Shown: positions 46,848-55,012, numbered from the stretch's first letter. The stretch: DNA of 64,000 nt from Streptomyces griseoruber (GCF_001514205.1 NZ_KQ948764.1:1-64000), one strand, 5' to 3'. Numbers and translations: made by a program. Notes: a model not told the origin generated them from the letters alone.

Positions 46848-47419
46848 GACGCAGACAACCGACCCCCGTGGCCGAGACGTACGCCGAGCCGCTCGCGCTG
46901 CCCGTGACCGACCCGGCGGAGCTGGAACGCGAGGCCGGGCTCGCCCGGCTGTTCGAGCTGCACTACTCCTCGATGCTGCGGCTCGCCGTGCTGCTCGGCG
47001 CCGACGATCCGGAGAACGTGGTCGCCGAGGCCTACTACCAGATCTACCGGAAGTGGCGGCGGCTGCGGGACGTCCGGGCCGCCGAGGCCTATCTGCGCTC
47101 CACCGTCTGCAATCTGACCCGGATGCGGATACGGCACCTCCAGGTCGCCCGCCGGCATGTCGAGAGCCCGCCGGAGCTCCCCGACGAGACGGTCGCCTCC
47201 GCCGAGAGCGCGGCGCTGCTCCGCGACGACCAGCGCGTGCTGATCGACGCCCTGCAACAGCTGCCGGCCCGGCAGCGCGAGGCGCTCGTGCTGCGCCACT
47301 GGCTGGGCCTGAAGGAGAGCGAGATCGCCGCCGCGATGGGCATCTCCTGCGGGTCGGTCAAGACCCACACCTCACGCGGCCTCGCCGCACTCACCCAGGC
47401 GATGGAGGCCCGGCGATGA
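46844..47419 (+). CDS. ECF-type RNA polymerase sigma factor
   Basis: 191 aa from a GTG within the symporter stop. Sigma region 2 lies at about residues 30-95 (LFELHYSSMLRLAVLLGADD, AYYQIYRKWRRLRDVRAAEA). Region 4 lies at about 130-188 (LQQLPARQREALVLRHWLGL, SEIAAAMGISCGSVKTH). The length and lack of region 3 fit the extracytoplasmic-function class, SigE/SigM-like. The next gene overlaps its stop (ATGA) and encodes a one-helix membrane protein that may serve as anti-sigma. Confidence 0.93.
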   Translation: MRRRQPTPVAETYAEPLALPVTDPAELEREAGLARLFELHYSSMLRLAVLLGADDPENVVAEAYYQIYRKWRRLRDVRAAEAYLRSTVCNLTRMRIRHLQVARRHVESPPELPDETVASAESAALLRDDQRVLIDALQQLPARQREALVLRHWLGLKESEIAAAMGISCGSVKTHTSRGLAALTQAMEARR

Positions 47420-47745
47420 ACGACACCGGACCCGAGGCGATGAACGACACCGGACCCGGCCCCACCCGGACCGAGCGGGAGCTCCAGGACGCGCTGGAAG
47501 CGCTCGCCGGAGGGGTGCGGCCCACGCGCCCCCTGCCCGACGCCTACCGCACCGCGCGCGGTGAGTGGCTGCGGCGCGAGCGGCGGCGCAGGCTCGTGCT
47601 GGCCGTGCTGGTCGCCGTCGTCTTCGCCCTGGCCACCCTGATCGGTCTGTGGGTGCTGAACCAGGCACCCGCCCACCCCGGAGTGATCTTCTCGGGGACG
47701 GGGGACGCCGTGAACGGGGCGTCACTCCCCCGGCCGAACCCCTGA
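47416..47745 (+). CDS. Single-pass membrane protein, possible anti-sigma factor
   Basis: 109 aa. The N-terminal cytoplasmic part (TERELQDALEALAGGVRPTR, YRTARGEWLRRERRRR) is followed by one helix (LVLAVLVAVVFALATLIGLWVL) and a short outside tail. No ZAS motif (HxxxCxxC) is present. The position after an ECF sigma gene, 4-bp overlap and topology argue for anti-sigma function. A 24-bp tandem duplication repeats the first eight codons (MNDTGPEA/MNDTGPGP), giving two start codons at 47416 and 47440. Confidence 0.75.
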   Translation: MNDTGPEAMNDTGPGPTRTERELQDALEALAGGVRPTRPLPDAYRTARGEWLRRERRRRLVLAVLVAVVFALATLIGLWVLNQAPAHPGVIFSGTGDAVNGASLPRPNP

Positions 47746-47779
47746 TTGCCCGCCCGTCCCGCCGGGAACCCGCAAGGGC

Positions 47780-49567
47780 GTGCACCCCCGCATCGAGGAC
47801 TACGCCCTCATCGGCGACGAACAGACCGCCGCCCTGGTCGGCCGGGACGGCTCGGTCGACTGGCTCTGCCTGCCCCGCTTCGACTCCGCCGCCTGCTTCG
47901 CCCGCCTGCTGGGCGACCGGCACAACGGCCACTGGCGCATCGCCCCCAAGGGCGTCGAGGGTGCCTGCACCCGCCGCGCCTACCGCCCCGACACCCTCGT
48001 CCTGGACACCGAGTGGGAGACCGACGGGGGCGCGATCCGGGTCACCGACCTGATGCCGCAGCGCGACCGCCATCCCGATCTGGTCCGGATCGTGGCAGGG
48101 CTGCGCGGCCGGGTCGCCGTCCGCAGCGAACTGCGGCTGCGCTTCGACCACGGCTCGATCGTGCCGTGGATGCGCCGGGCGGACGGCCACCGGGTGGCGG
48201 TCGCCGGGCCGGACGCGGTCTGGCTGCGCAGCGAACCGGCCGTGCGCACCTGGGGCGAGGACTTCGCCACCCACTCCGAGTTCACCGTCGGGGAGGGCGA
48301 GTCCGTCGCGTTCGTGCTGACCTGGCACCCCTCGCACGAACGGCGTCCCCCGCTGATCGACCCGCGCGAGGCGCTGCGCTCCAGCGTCGAGGACTGGCGG
48401 GCGTGGGCCGCGCGCTGCCGCTACGACGGGCCGCACCGGGACGCCGTGGTCCGTTCCCTGATCACTCTGAAGGCGCTCACCTACCGGCCCACCGGGGGCA
48501 TCGTCGCCGCCCCGACGACCTCCCTGCCCGAACAGGTGGGCGGGGTGCGCAACTGGGACTACCGCTACTGCTGGCTGCGCGACTCCACCCTCACCCTGGG
48601 CGCGCTGCTGTCCGCCGGCTACCAGGACGAGGCCGAGGCCTGGCGGGACTGGCTGCTGCGGGCCGTCGCCGGCGACCCCGCCGACCTGCAGATCATGTAC
48701 GGGCTCGGCGGCGAGCGCCGGCTGCCCGAGTTCGAAGTGTCCTGGCTGTCCGGCTACGCCGACTCCCGCCCCGTACGCGTCGGCAACGAGGCCGTGAACC
48801 AGCTCCAGCTGGACGTCTACGGCGAGGTCATCGACTCGATGGCGCTGGCGCGCGCCGCGGGCCTGCCGACGAAACCGCATGTGTGGGCGATCCAGTGCGC
48901 GCTGATGAGCTGGCTGAGCGAGAACTGGCGGCAGCCGGACGAGGGGCTGTGGGAGGTGCGCGGGGGCCGCCGGCAGTTCGTGCACTCGAAGGTGATGGTG
49001 TGGGTGGCCGCCGACCGGGCGGTCCGCGCGCTGGAGGAGAACCCGAAGCTGCGCGGGGACCTCGCGGGCTGGCGGGCGATGCGCGACGAGGTGCACCGGG
49101 AGGTGTGCGAGAAGGGCTACGACCCCCAGCGCAACACCTTCACCCAGTCCTACGGCTCCCGCGACCTGGACGCGGCCCTGCTGCTCATTCCGCGCCTCGG
49201 TTTCCTGCCGTCGGACGACCCGAGGGTGGTGGGCACGGTCGACGCGGTCCGCGCGGAGCTGGGTCACGGCGGTCTGGTGCGCCGCTACAGCACCGACGGT
49301 GCGACGGTGGACGGTCTGCCCGGGGACGAGGGGACCTTCCTGGCCTGCTCGTTCTGGCTCGCGGACGCGCTCCAGGAGACGGGCCGCCCCGAGGAGGCGC
49401 GGGAGCTGTTCGAACGGCTGGTGGGCCTCACCAACGACGTGGGCCTGCTGGCCGAGGAGTACGACCCCGTCGCCGGCCGTCATCTCGGCAACTTCCCGCA
49501 GGCCTTCAGCCACCTCGGCCTGGTGAACACCGCCCTCGCCCTGTACGGGGGCGAGCAGGCAGGATAG
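47780..49567 (+). CDS. Glycoside hydrolase family 15 protein
   Basis: 595 aa from a GTG. The N-terminal beta-sandwich domain begins with HPRIEDYALIGDEQTAALVG and GSVDWLCLPRFDS. The (alpha/alpha)6 barrel has NWDYRYCWLRDSTLTLGALL, a general-acid glutamate region GGERRLPEFEVSWL and a C-terminal LLAEEYDPVAGRHLGNFPQA with the base glutamate. These features fit bacterial GH15 trehalases or glucoamylases. No signal peptide, so cytosolic; trehalose or a small maltodextrin is the likely substrate. A weak ribosome site may mean coupling to the preceding gene, 34 bp away. Confidence 0.93.
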   Translation: MHPRIEDYALIGDEQTAALVGRDGSVDWLCLPRFDSAACFARLLGDRHNGHWRIAPKGVEGACTRRAYRPDTLVLDTEWETDGGAIRVTDLMPQRDRHPDLVRIVAGLRGRVAVRSELRLRFDHGSIVPWMRRADGHRVAVAGPDAVWLRSEPAVRTWGEDFATHSEFTVGEGESVAFVLTWHPSHERRPPLIDPREALRSSVEDWRAWAARCRYDGPHRDAVVRSLITLKALTYRPTGGIVAAPTTSLPEQVGGVRNWDYRYCWLRDSTLTLGALLSAGYQDEAEAWRDWLLRAVAGDPADLQIMYGLGGERRLPEFEVSWLSGYADSRPVRVGNEAVNQLQLDVYGEVIDSMALARAAGLPTKPHVWAIQCALMSWLSENWRQPDEGLWEVRGGRRQFVHSKVMVWVAADRAVRALEENPKLRGDLAGWRAMRDEVHREVCEKGYDPQRNTFTQSYGSRDLDAALLLIPRLGFLPSDDPRVVGTVDAVRAELGHGGLVRRYSTDGATVDGLPGDEGTFLACSFWLADALQETGRPEEARELFERLVGLTNDVGLLAEEYDPVAGRHLGNFPQAFSHLGLVNTALALYGGEQAG

Positions 49568-49572
49568 GGGCC

Positions 49573-50328
49573 ATGGATCTTGGACTGAAGGACCGGGTGT
49601 ACGTCGTCACCGGGGCCACGCGCGGACTCGGCAACGCGGCGGCGCGCGAGCTCGTCGCGGACGGCGCGAAGGTGGTCGTGACGGGGCGGGACGACCGGCG
49701 GGTCGCGGACGCGGCGGCCGAGCTGGGGCCGAACGCGGTCGGGCTGGCCGTCGACAACGCCGATCCGCGGGCGGCGGAGCGGCTGATCGCCACCGCCCGG
49801 GAGACCTTCGGCGCCCTCGACGGGGTGCTGGTGAGCGTGGGCGGGCCGCCGCCGGGGTTCGTCGCGGACAACACCGACGAGCAGTGGCAGTCGGCGTTCG
49901 AGTCGGTGTTCCTCGGGGCGGTGCGGCTGGCGCGGGCGGCGGCGGCCGAGCTGGAGTCCGGTGGGGTGATCGGGTTCGTGCTGTCCGGGTCGGTGCACGA
50001 GCCGATCCCGGGGCTGACGATCTCGAACGGGCTGCGGCCGGGTCTCGCGGGCTTCGCCAAGTCGCTCTCCGACGAGCTGGGGCCGCGCGGCATCCGGGTC
50101 GTGGGGCTGCTGCCGTCGCGGATCGACACGGACCGGGTCCGGGAGCTGGACGGACTGTCGGCCGATCCCGAGGCGACCCGGGCCGCGAACGAGTCCCGGA
50201 TCGCGCTGCGGCGGTACGGGACACCGGAGGAGTTCGGCAGGACGGCGGCGTTTCTGTTGTCGCCGGCTGCGTCCTATCTGACGGGGATCATGGTGCCTGT
50301 CGACGGTGGGATGCGGCACGGGTTCTGA
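49573..50328 (+). CDS. Atypical SDR-fold protein (FabG-like, catalytic Tyr/Lys replaced)
   Basis: 251 aa, 5 bp after the GH15 stop. The cofactor motif TGATRGLGNAAA and SVGGPPPG are present, and the C-terminus GIMVPVDGGMRHGF is typical. The usual Y-x3-K is replaced: the aligned segment reads SNGLR (LTISNGLRPGLAGFAKSL), so Tyr is Ser and Lys is Arg. A serine is kept in VLSGSVHEP. This subgroup is known in databases as 3-oxoacyl-ACP-reductase-like, but the reaction is doubtful. Confidence 0.88.
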   Translation: MDLGLKDRVYVVTGATRGLGNAAARELVADGAKVVVTGRDDRRVADAAAELGPNAVGLAVDNADPRAAERLIATARETFGALDGVLVSVGGPPPGFVADNTDEQWQSAFESVFLGAVRLARAAAAELESGGVIGFVLSGSVHEPIPGLTISNGLRPGLAGFAKSLSDELGPRGIRVVGLLPSRIDTDRVRELDGLSADPEATRAANESRIALRRYGTPEEFGRTAAFLLSPAASYLTGIMVPVDGGMRHGF

Positions 50329-50344
50329 GCGTTGCGTCGCCGGG

Positions 50345-50384
50345 TGCGGGTGGTGGGGGCTGTTCGCGCGGTTCCCCGCGCCCC
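50345..50384. repeat. Streptomyces intergenic repeat, copy C
   Basis: A third copy: TTCGCGCGGTTCCCCGCGCC preceded by TGCGGGTGGTGGGGGC, between the convergent SDR and AmaP genes. Confidence 0.65.
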
Positions 50385-50413
50385 GAAAGGCCAAAGGCCA
50401 GAAGCCGAAAGCC

Positions 50414-50992
50414 TCAGCTCACCCTCTCTGCCCTGTGCTTGGCCGCCTTCATCCTGACGTCCGCCGGGAGTCTCTTCAGGGCCGCCGAGTCCCGCGCGTG
50501 GGCCAGGGCCCGGTCGGCCAGTTCGCGCAGGGCCGTTCCCGGGTCCACGTGGGGTTCCAGCCGGATTCGTACCCGGGTCTCCGGGGCGTCCCTGCGGCCG
50601 GTCAGACGGACCTGGGCGTGGGACACCCCCTCCAGGCCGCCCGCGTCGGCCGCCAGCACCGACTGGAGGGCGCGGCCCCGCAGCAGGGCGCCCGCGCCGT
50701 CGCCGGTGTCCACCAGGACCTCGGCGAGCCGGCGGCGGCGCAGCACCGACGTGAGCCACCACAGGGCGAGCAGGACGAGGACCGCGAGGACGGCGATGAC
50801 CGTCGGCCACCACCAGCTCTCGTCCTTCCATTTCGTGCGTTCGGCGGTGCTGAGCAGGACGTCGTGGGGGCCCTCGTGGAGCCACCAGGAGGGCGGCGAG
50901 ACCCCCAGGCCCACGGCCAGCACCGCGCCGCCGACGGCGAGGAGCACCAGCCCGACGAGACCGAGCAGCACACGGTTGAGGGTCCTGAGCAT
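50414..50992 (-). CDS. amaP: AmaP, membrane anchor of the Asp23-type alkaline-shock system
   Basis: 192 aa from an ATG, or a GTG nine bases upstream that overlaps the previous stop. Two hydrophobic helices (LLGLVGLVLLAVGGAVLAVG and VIAVLAVLVLLALWWLTSVL) flank an extracytoplasmic loop. A cytoplasmic domain similar to Asp23 follows (LAEVLVDTGDGAGALLRGRA ... VRLTGRRDAPETRVRIRLEP). In Staphylococcus AmaP tethers Asp23 to the membrane. Here it ends a minus-strand run with two Asp23-family genes. Confidence 0.87.
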   Translation of the reverse strand: MLRTLNRVLLGLVGLVLLAVGGAVLAVGLGVSPPSWWLHEGPHDVLLSTAERTKWKDESWWWPTVIAVLAVLVLLALWWLTSVLRRRRLAEVLVDTGDGAGALLRGRALQSVLAADAGGLEGVSHAQVRLTGRRDAPETRVRIRLEPHVDPGTALRELADRALAHARDSAALKRLPADVRMKAAKHRAERVS

Positions 50993-50997
50993 GCCCC

Positions 50998-51636
50998 TCA
51001 CCCCTTCTTCCCGGGCCGCCGCACATGCACCGCCAGATGCGGCGGCCTTACGAGGCCAAGGCCCTGGACCGCCTGGTTCAGTACCGTGTCGAGGTCGGCG
51101 TGCACGGCGTCCAGATCGCGGAAGTGGGAGAGCGCGCGGACGTCGGCCCTGCGCCGGTGGGCGCGGACCCGCACCGACTGGACGCCGGCGACCTCCATGG
51201 CCCGGTCGCGCAGCACCAGCGCCACCGCGTCCCGATGCAGGCCGGCCCGTACGTCGGGGTGGATGTGGCGCATCGGCAGGACGGCCCGCAGGCCCGGGGT
51301 GACGGCGAGCAGGATCAGCCACAGGCCGAGGGCCGCCGCGACACCCGCGCCGACCAGCACCCAGGTGTCGTCGAGGGGGCGTTCGGCGAGCTGGGTGGCG
51401 AGTTCGCGGCGCCAGGCGAGCGCGGACCGGCCGGCCCGGACCGCGCAGACGTCGTAGAGGAAGGTGCCCATGACGACGAACAGCACGGCCGCCACGATCG
51501 CCGACGGGACGCGGCGCGAGGACCAGAAGCGGTGCACCTCGCCGGTGCCTGAGGCCGCGGGCGGGTCGTCCGCCCGCGGGGGTTTCTCCAGTACGGGCAG
51601 GGGGGTGGTGGCCTCCGAGCCCCGGGGCTCGCTCAT
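50998..51636 (-). CDS. DUF6286-type membrane protein
   Basis: 212 aa. A Pro-rich N-terminus and two membrane helices (PSAIVAAVLFVVMGTFLYDV, WVLVGAGVAAALGLWLILLA) precede a C-terminal soluble domain with repeated Arg/Val/His-rich strands (HRDAVALVLRDRAMEVAGVQ). The pattern is like AmaP and is found only in Asp23 loci of actinomycetes. The start overlaps the upstream Asp23 stop (ATGA). Confidence 0.8.
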   Translation of the reverse strand: MSEPRGSEATTPLPVLEKPPRADDPPAASGTGEVHRFWSSRRVPSAIVAAVLFVVMGTFLYDVCAVRAGRSALAWRRELATQLAERPLDDTWVLVGAGVAAALGLWLILLAVTPGLRAVLPMRHIHPDVRAGLHRDAVALVLRDRAMEVAGVQSVRVRAHRRRADVRALSHFRDLDAVHADLDTVLNQAVQGLGLVRPPHLAVHVRRPGKKG

Positions 51637-52016
51637 CGCGTCCTCCCGTGTGGCGCGCCGTGGGCCGCCGTCAGATGCAGCTTCTCCACCTGGACGGCGA
51701 CCTCCGGAACCTGCATTCCCACCAACGCGCCTACCCGCTCGGTGACATGCCGACGCACGGCCTGGCAGCGGGGGCCGATGTCGGTGGGGTAGTCGAGTTC
51801 GAGGTGGACGTGGAGGTGCGCGGCGTCATGATGGACCACGACGGTGGCGTGGGGACGGGCCGCTTCGGGGGGCAGCGGGCTGATCACCTCCAGCGCGGCC
51901 TGGGCGGCGATCTTCGCCACGACCCGGTCCGCGATACGGGTCGCCCCGCGCTCTCCCGACGGGACGTCGGCGGGTCGCCGGACGACCGCGCCCGTCCCCT
52001 CGCTCACGTCCGTCAC
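51633..52016 (-). CDS. Asp23/Gls24 family envelope-stress protein
   Basis: 127 aa. The Asp23 core appears as ATRIADRVVAKIAAQAALEV, then ATVVVHHDAAHLHVHLELDY and a helix-strand end RRHVTERVGALVGMQVPEVA. It is soluble and probably sits at the membrane through AmaP. It overlaps its neighbours on both sides by ATGA. Confidence 0.88.
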   Translation of the reverse strand: MTDVSEGTGAVVRRPADVPSGERGATRIADRVVAKIAAQAALEVISPLPPEAARPHATVVVHHDAAHLHVHLELDYPTDIGPRCQAVRRHVTERVGALVGMQVPEVAVQVEKLHLTAAHGAPHGRTR

Positions 52017-52198
52017 CTGCGCCGGTCGTCACGTGTGCGGAAGAAGTCCCCGACCTCCAGGTCCCCTTCCAGAAGCCTGCCGACGACGAACCCGATGGCG
52101 CCGAGGGCGGCCACCAGGACGAAGGCGCCGAACCCGCCGAAGTATCCGGCGAAGCCCAGTGCCATACCGGCGATCATCCCGATCACGGCCCTGCTCAT
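52013..52198 (-). CDS. Small two-helix membrane protein of the Asp23 locus
   Basis: 61 aa: MSRAVIGMIAGMALGFAGYF, GGFGAFVLVAALGAIGFVVG and a charged tail GRLLEGDLEVGDFFRTRDDR. It resembles DUF2273-type proteins that accompany Asp23 and AmaP. Its stop overlaps the next start. A 30-bp gap separates it from the first Asp23 gene. Confidence 0.85.
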   Translation of the reverse strand: MSRAVIGMIAGMALGFAGYFGGFGAFVLVAALGAIGFVVGRLLEGDLEVGDFFRTRDDRRR

Positions 52199-52228
52199 AG
52201 TGTGTTCCTCCGCTCGTCGGCCGGTACG

Positions 52229-52711
52229 TCACTGGAGGCGGGGCTCCGGCTCCTCGTCCTCCTCATCGGGAAGCTTCACGTCGCTCACCGCGATGTTGAC
52301 CTCGACGACCTCCAGACCGGTCATCCGCTCCACGGCCGCGATCACGTTCTCCCGGACGTCCCGGGAGACCTCGGTGATCGACACTCCGTAGTCGACGACG
52401 ATCTCCAGGTCGAGCGCGGTCTGCACCTCGCCGACCTCGGCCTTGACGCCGCGTGTCACGGACTTGGCCCCGCCGGGCACCCGGTCTCGCACCGCCCCGA
52501 AGGTACGGCTGAGGCCACTGCCCATCGCGTGGACGCCGACGACGTCCCGGGTCGCGAGGCCCGCGATCTTCTCCACGACCCCGTCGGCGATGGTGGTCCG
52601 CCCCCGGGTCGAGGGGTCACCGCCCCCGCGCCGGGTCGGCTTGCGGGTGGAGACGGTCTCCGTGCCGCCGTCCGTGCCCTGCGTCCGGGTCTGCTCCGTT
52701 GCCTCAGTCAT
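52229..52711 (-). CDS. Asp23/Gls24 family envelope-stress protein (first gene of the locus)
   Basis: 160 aa. After a 40-residue Thr/Arg/Gly-rich tail, the core is RTTIADGVVEKIAGLATRDV, VRGVKAEVGEVQTALDLEIVVDYG-like strands and SRDVRENVIAAVERMTGLEV. The C-terminus is acidic (PDEEDEEPEPRLQ). It is the best Asp23 match in the locus. It lies 88 bp from the divergent P10-family gene; the promoter of the whole minus-strand run must be there. Confidence 0.92.
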   Translation of the reverse strand: MTEATEQTRTQGTDGGTETVSTRKPTRRGGGDPSTRGRTTIADGVVEKIAGLATRDVVGVHAMGSGLSRTFGAVRDRVPGGAKSVTRGVKAEVGEVQTALDLEIVVDYGVSITEVSRDVRENVIAAVERMTGLEVVEVNIAVSDVKLPDEEDEEPEPRLQ

Positions 52712-52799
52712 GGCCGTACGTCCTTCTCGGTCGTCGTCCCTTCGACCACGGTAAGCGCGGTTGCGCCTCCGCGCCCCGGGGATGCGGCAGGCTGGAGGA

Positions 52800-53522
52800 A
52801 TGAACAGGTCGACGAGTGCGGCGCGTGCGGTACGGCATCAGCTGGGCCTGGGCAGACTGCTGCCCCTGGGCGGCCCGCGCGACGGGGCGTGGATTGTGGA
52901 GGAGGCGGCGAACGGCGTACTGCGGGCGGCGGTCCGCGATGTGCCGGGGGTGCGGCTCGGGGTGCTGCGGCTGGCCCCCGCGGATCCCGGGGACGCGGAC
53001 GAACCCGTCGTACCGCCTCCGCCGAGCGGGCTGCCGCCGGGGCCCCTCCGGGTGACGGCGGACTTCGCGGCGTCACCCGCGCAGCCGCTCCCGTCGACGG
53101 CGACCCGGCTGCGGCGGGCACTGGCGACGGCCGCGACCGAGCGGCTCGGCCTGGCGGTCTCGGAGGTGGACCTGCGGGTGACGGAGCTCCTCGACGGGGA
53201 CGAGCCCGCCCCGGCACCGGCAGCGCCCCCGGCCGCACCGCCCGCCGGCCCGCCCCTCACCGGCGAGGAGGCGCTCGCGGCGGAGGCGGCCCTGTCCGTG
53301 CCGGGGGTGACGGGCCTGACCGGGGTGCTGGGCAGGGCGGTACGTCTGGAGAGCGTCGAGGACACCACCGCCGCGGCCCTGCCGCACCGGCACACCCGCG
53401 TGGAGATCACGGTCGGGGCGGACCACCGGGCCGTGGACGTGGCACGGCAGGTCCGCGTGACGGTGAGCGAGGCCCTGGCGGATCACCCGACGGTCACGGT
53501 GCTGGTGACGGGGGTGGGGTGA
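52800..53522 (+). CDS. Nucleopolyhedrovirus P10 family protein (Asp23-like)
   Basis: 240 aa from an ATG with GGAGGA. The name is a database label only. Two modules separated by a Pro/Ala-rich spacer (EPAPAPAAPPAAPPAGPP) look like degenerate Asp23 domains, the second with LAAEAALSVPGVTGLTGVLG and VDVARQVRVTVSEALADHPT. It is divergent from, and surely related to, the Asp23/AmaP operon. Confidence 0.82.
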   Translation: MNRSTSAARAVRHQLGLGRLLPLGGPRDGAWIVEEAANGVLRAAVRDVPGVRLGVLRLAPADPGDADEPVVPPPPSGLPPGPLRVTADFAASPAQPLPSTATRLRRALATAATERLGLAVSEVDLRVTELLDGDEPAPAPAAPPAAPPAGPPLTGEEALAAEAALSVPGVTGLTGVLGRAVRLESVEDTTAAALPHRHTRVEITVGADHRAVDVARQVRVTVSEALADHPTVTVLVTGVG

Positions 53523-53535
53523 GGGCGGGCTCCGC

Positions 53536-54339
53536 TCATTCGCCCAGGCCGGCCAGGTCCCGCAGTCGCCTGCCCTGCGCGGCCCGCTCGGCAGCACGCT
53601 GACCGTCGTAGTCCCGGTCCGGCGCGCCGCGCAGCAGCGCCTTGGTCTCGATCACGGCCTCCCGCGGCGCGGCCAGCAGCGCCGTGGCCAGGTCCCGTGC
53701 CGCCGCGTCGAGTTCGGCAGCCGGTACCGCGAGGTTCGCGAGCCCGGAGTTCACCGCCTCCTGTGCGCCCACGAACCGCCCGGTCAGGCAGATCTCGACC
53801 GCTCGGCCGTAGCCGACGAGGGAGACGAGGGGATGCGTGCCCGTCAGATCCGGCACCAGGCCGAGGCCGGTCTCACGCATGGCGAACTGCACGTCGTCGG
53901 CGACGACGCGGAGGTCACAGGCGAGGGCCAGCTGGAATCCCGCGCCGATGGCATGGCCCTGGACGGCGGCGACGGTCACGACGTCGTTGCGCCGCCACCA
54001 GGTGAAGCCCTCCTGGAACCCGGCGATGGCGGCGTCGAGTTCGGCGTCGCCACTGCGCGCGAGATCGATGAAGGAGGGTTCGCCCTCGATCCCCTCGGGC
54101 GTGAACATCTGCCGGTCGAGGCCGGCGGAGAAGGACTTGCCCTCGCCGCGCAGCACGACCACCCGGACGGAGCCCGGCAGCAGCCGCCCGGCCTCGGCGA
54201 GCGCCCGCCACATCGCGGGGCTCTGCGCATTGCGCTTGGCCGGGTTGGTCAGCGTCACCGTGGCGAGCGCGTCGTCGACGGTGAGCCGTACGCCGTCCTG
54301 GTCGAGCAGGGGAACGAGTTCCTGGTCGGGCGTGGCCAT
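53536..54339 (-). CDS. Enoyl-CoA hydratase/isomerase family protein
   Basis: 267 aa crotonase-fold protein. The oxyanion region SFSAGLDRQMF, then VVTVAAVQGHAIGAGFQLAL and CDLRVVADDVQFAMRETGLG are clear. The usual catalytic glutamates are partly preserved (RETGLGLVPD). Substrate unknown. It converges with the P10-family gene, 13 bp between stops. Confidence 0.92.
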   Translation of the reverse strand: MATPDQELVPLLDQDGVRLTVDDALATVTLTNPAKRNAQSPAMWRALAEAGRLLPGSVRVVVLRGEGKSFSAGLDRQMFTPEGIEGEPSFIDLARSGDAELDAAIAGFQEGFTWWRRNDVVTVAAVQGHAIGAGFQLALACDLRVVADDVQFAMRETGLGLVPDLTGTHPLVSLVGYGRAVEICLTGRFVGAQEAVNSGLANLAVPAAELDAAARDLATALLAAPREAVIETKALLRGAPDRDYDGQRAAERAAQGRRLRDLAGLGE

Positions 54340-54466
54340 GGGGCGCCTCCGATGCGTGCGGTCAGTCAGCGGTCAGCTGGTGAACAGCTAAGTGACTGCA
54401 CAGTAACCACCCGGCCGATCGGAGAACCGACCGGGTGGCACCATCGAAGCCGGCGGGCCGCCCGGG

Positions 54467-54688
54467 TCAGGACGAGGCGGCCTTCTTGCCTCGCGTCGCA
54501 CCGCCACGCCCACGGAGCGTGACGCCCGACTCGCTGAGCATCCGGTGCACGAAGCCATACGAGCGGCCGGTCTCCTCGGCCAGCGCCCGGATGCTCGCAC
54601 CGGAGTCGTACTTCTTCTTCAGGTCTGCCGCGAGCTTGTCGCGCGCGGCGCCGGTCACCCGGCTGCCCTTCTTCAGAGTCTCGGCCAC
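54467..54688 (-). CDS. gbn: Gbn-like GATC-binding nucleoid-associated protein
   Basis: 73 aa from a GTG with GAGGAGG seven bases upstream. Sequence VAETLKKGSRVTGAARDKLA, helix-turn-helix SGASIRALAEETGRSYGFVH and a basic C-terminal tail (LRGRGGATRGKKAASS). Length and sequence match what I recall of the S. coelicolor protein Gbn (SCO1839), a small nucleoid-associated protein that binds GATC sites and affects development and antibiotic production. This identification is from memory. Its upstream region is unusually rich in GATC (see 54891-55012). Confidence 0.88.
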   Translation of the reverse strand: MAETLKKGSRVTGAARDKLAADLKKKYDSGASIRALAEETGRSYGFVHRMLSESGVTLRGRGGATRGKKAASS

Positions 54689-54890
54689 CCGTGCCTCCTC
54701 ATGGGAAGTGCGCTCTGGTCCCCTCATGATCACCCCTCCGGGGCCCGATGGCCACCCATTCGGCAAGGTCCGTGCGAGAGGGTTTTGACGACAGGAGCGC
54801 GTCCCCACAAGCGGAACCTGTGATTCCACCCGGAGACGTTCGTACGGCCGAACGGGTTCTTCAGCGAAGTACCAGGTCAGAGACGCACGA

Positions 54891-55012
54891 CGGCCGATCC
54901 CTTGTCGACAAAGGGATCGGCCGGAAAATGGATGTAGGACACACCTCGATACGAGGAGATCTCACACAGATGATGGATCACCCATGGGCCGAATGATCCA
55001 AGACGGATGATC
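54891..55012. promoter_or_regulatory. GATC-rich region and hairpin upstream of gbn / downstream of the ABC-F gene
   Basis: Of the 322-bp gap 54689-55010, this part holds six GATC sites (54896, 54915, 54958, 54976, 54995, 55009). Two of them lie in a perfect 13-bp inverted repeat CGGCCGATCCCTT / AAGGGATCGGCCG (54891-54923) that may end the ABC-F message. One further GATC is at 54728. The remainder of the gap shows no gene. Confidence 0.65.
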
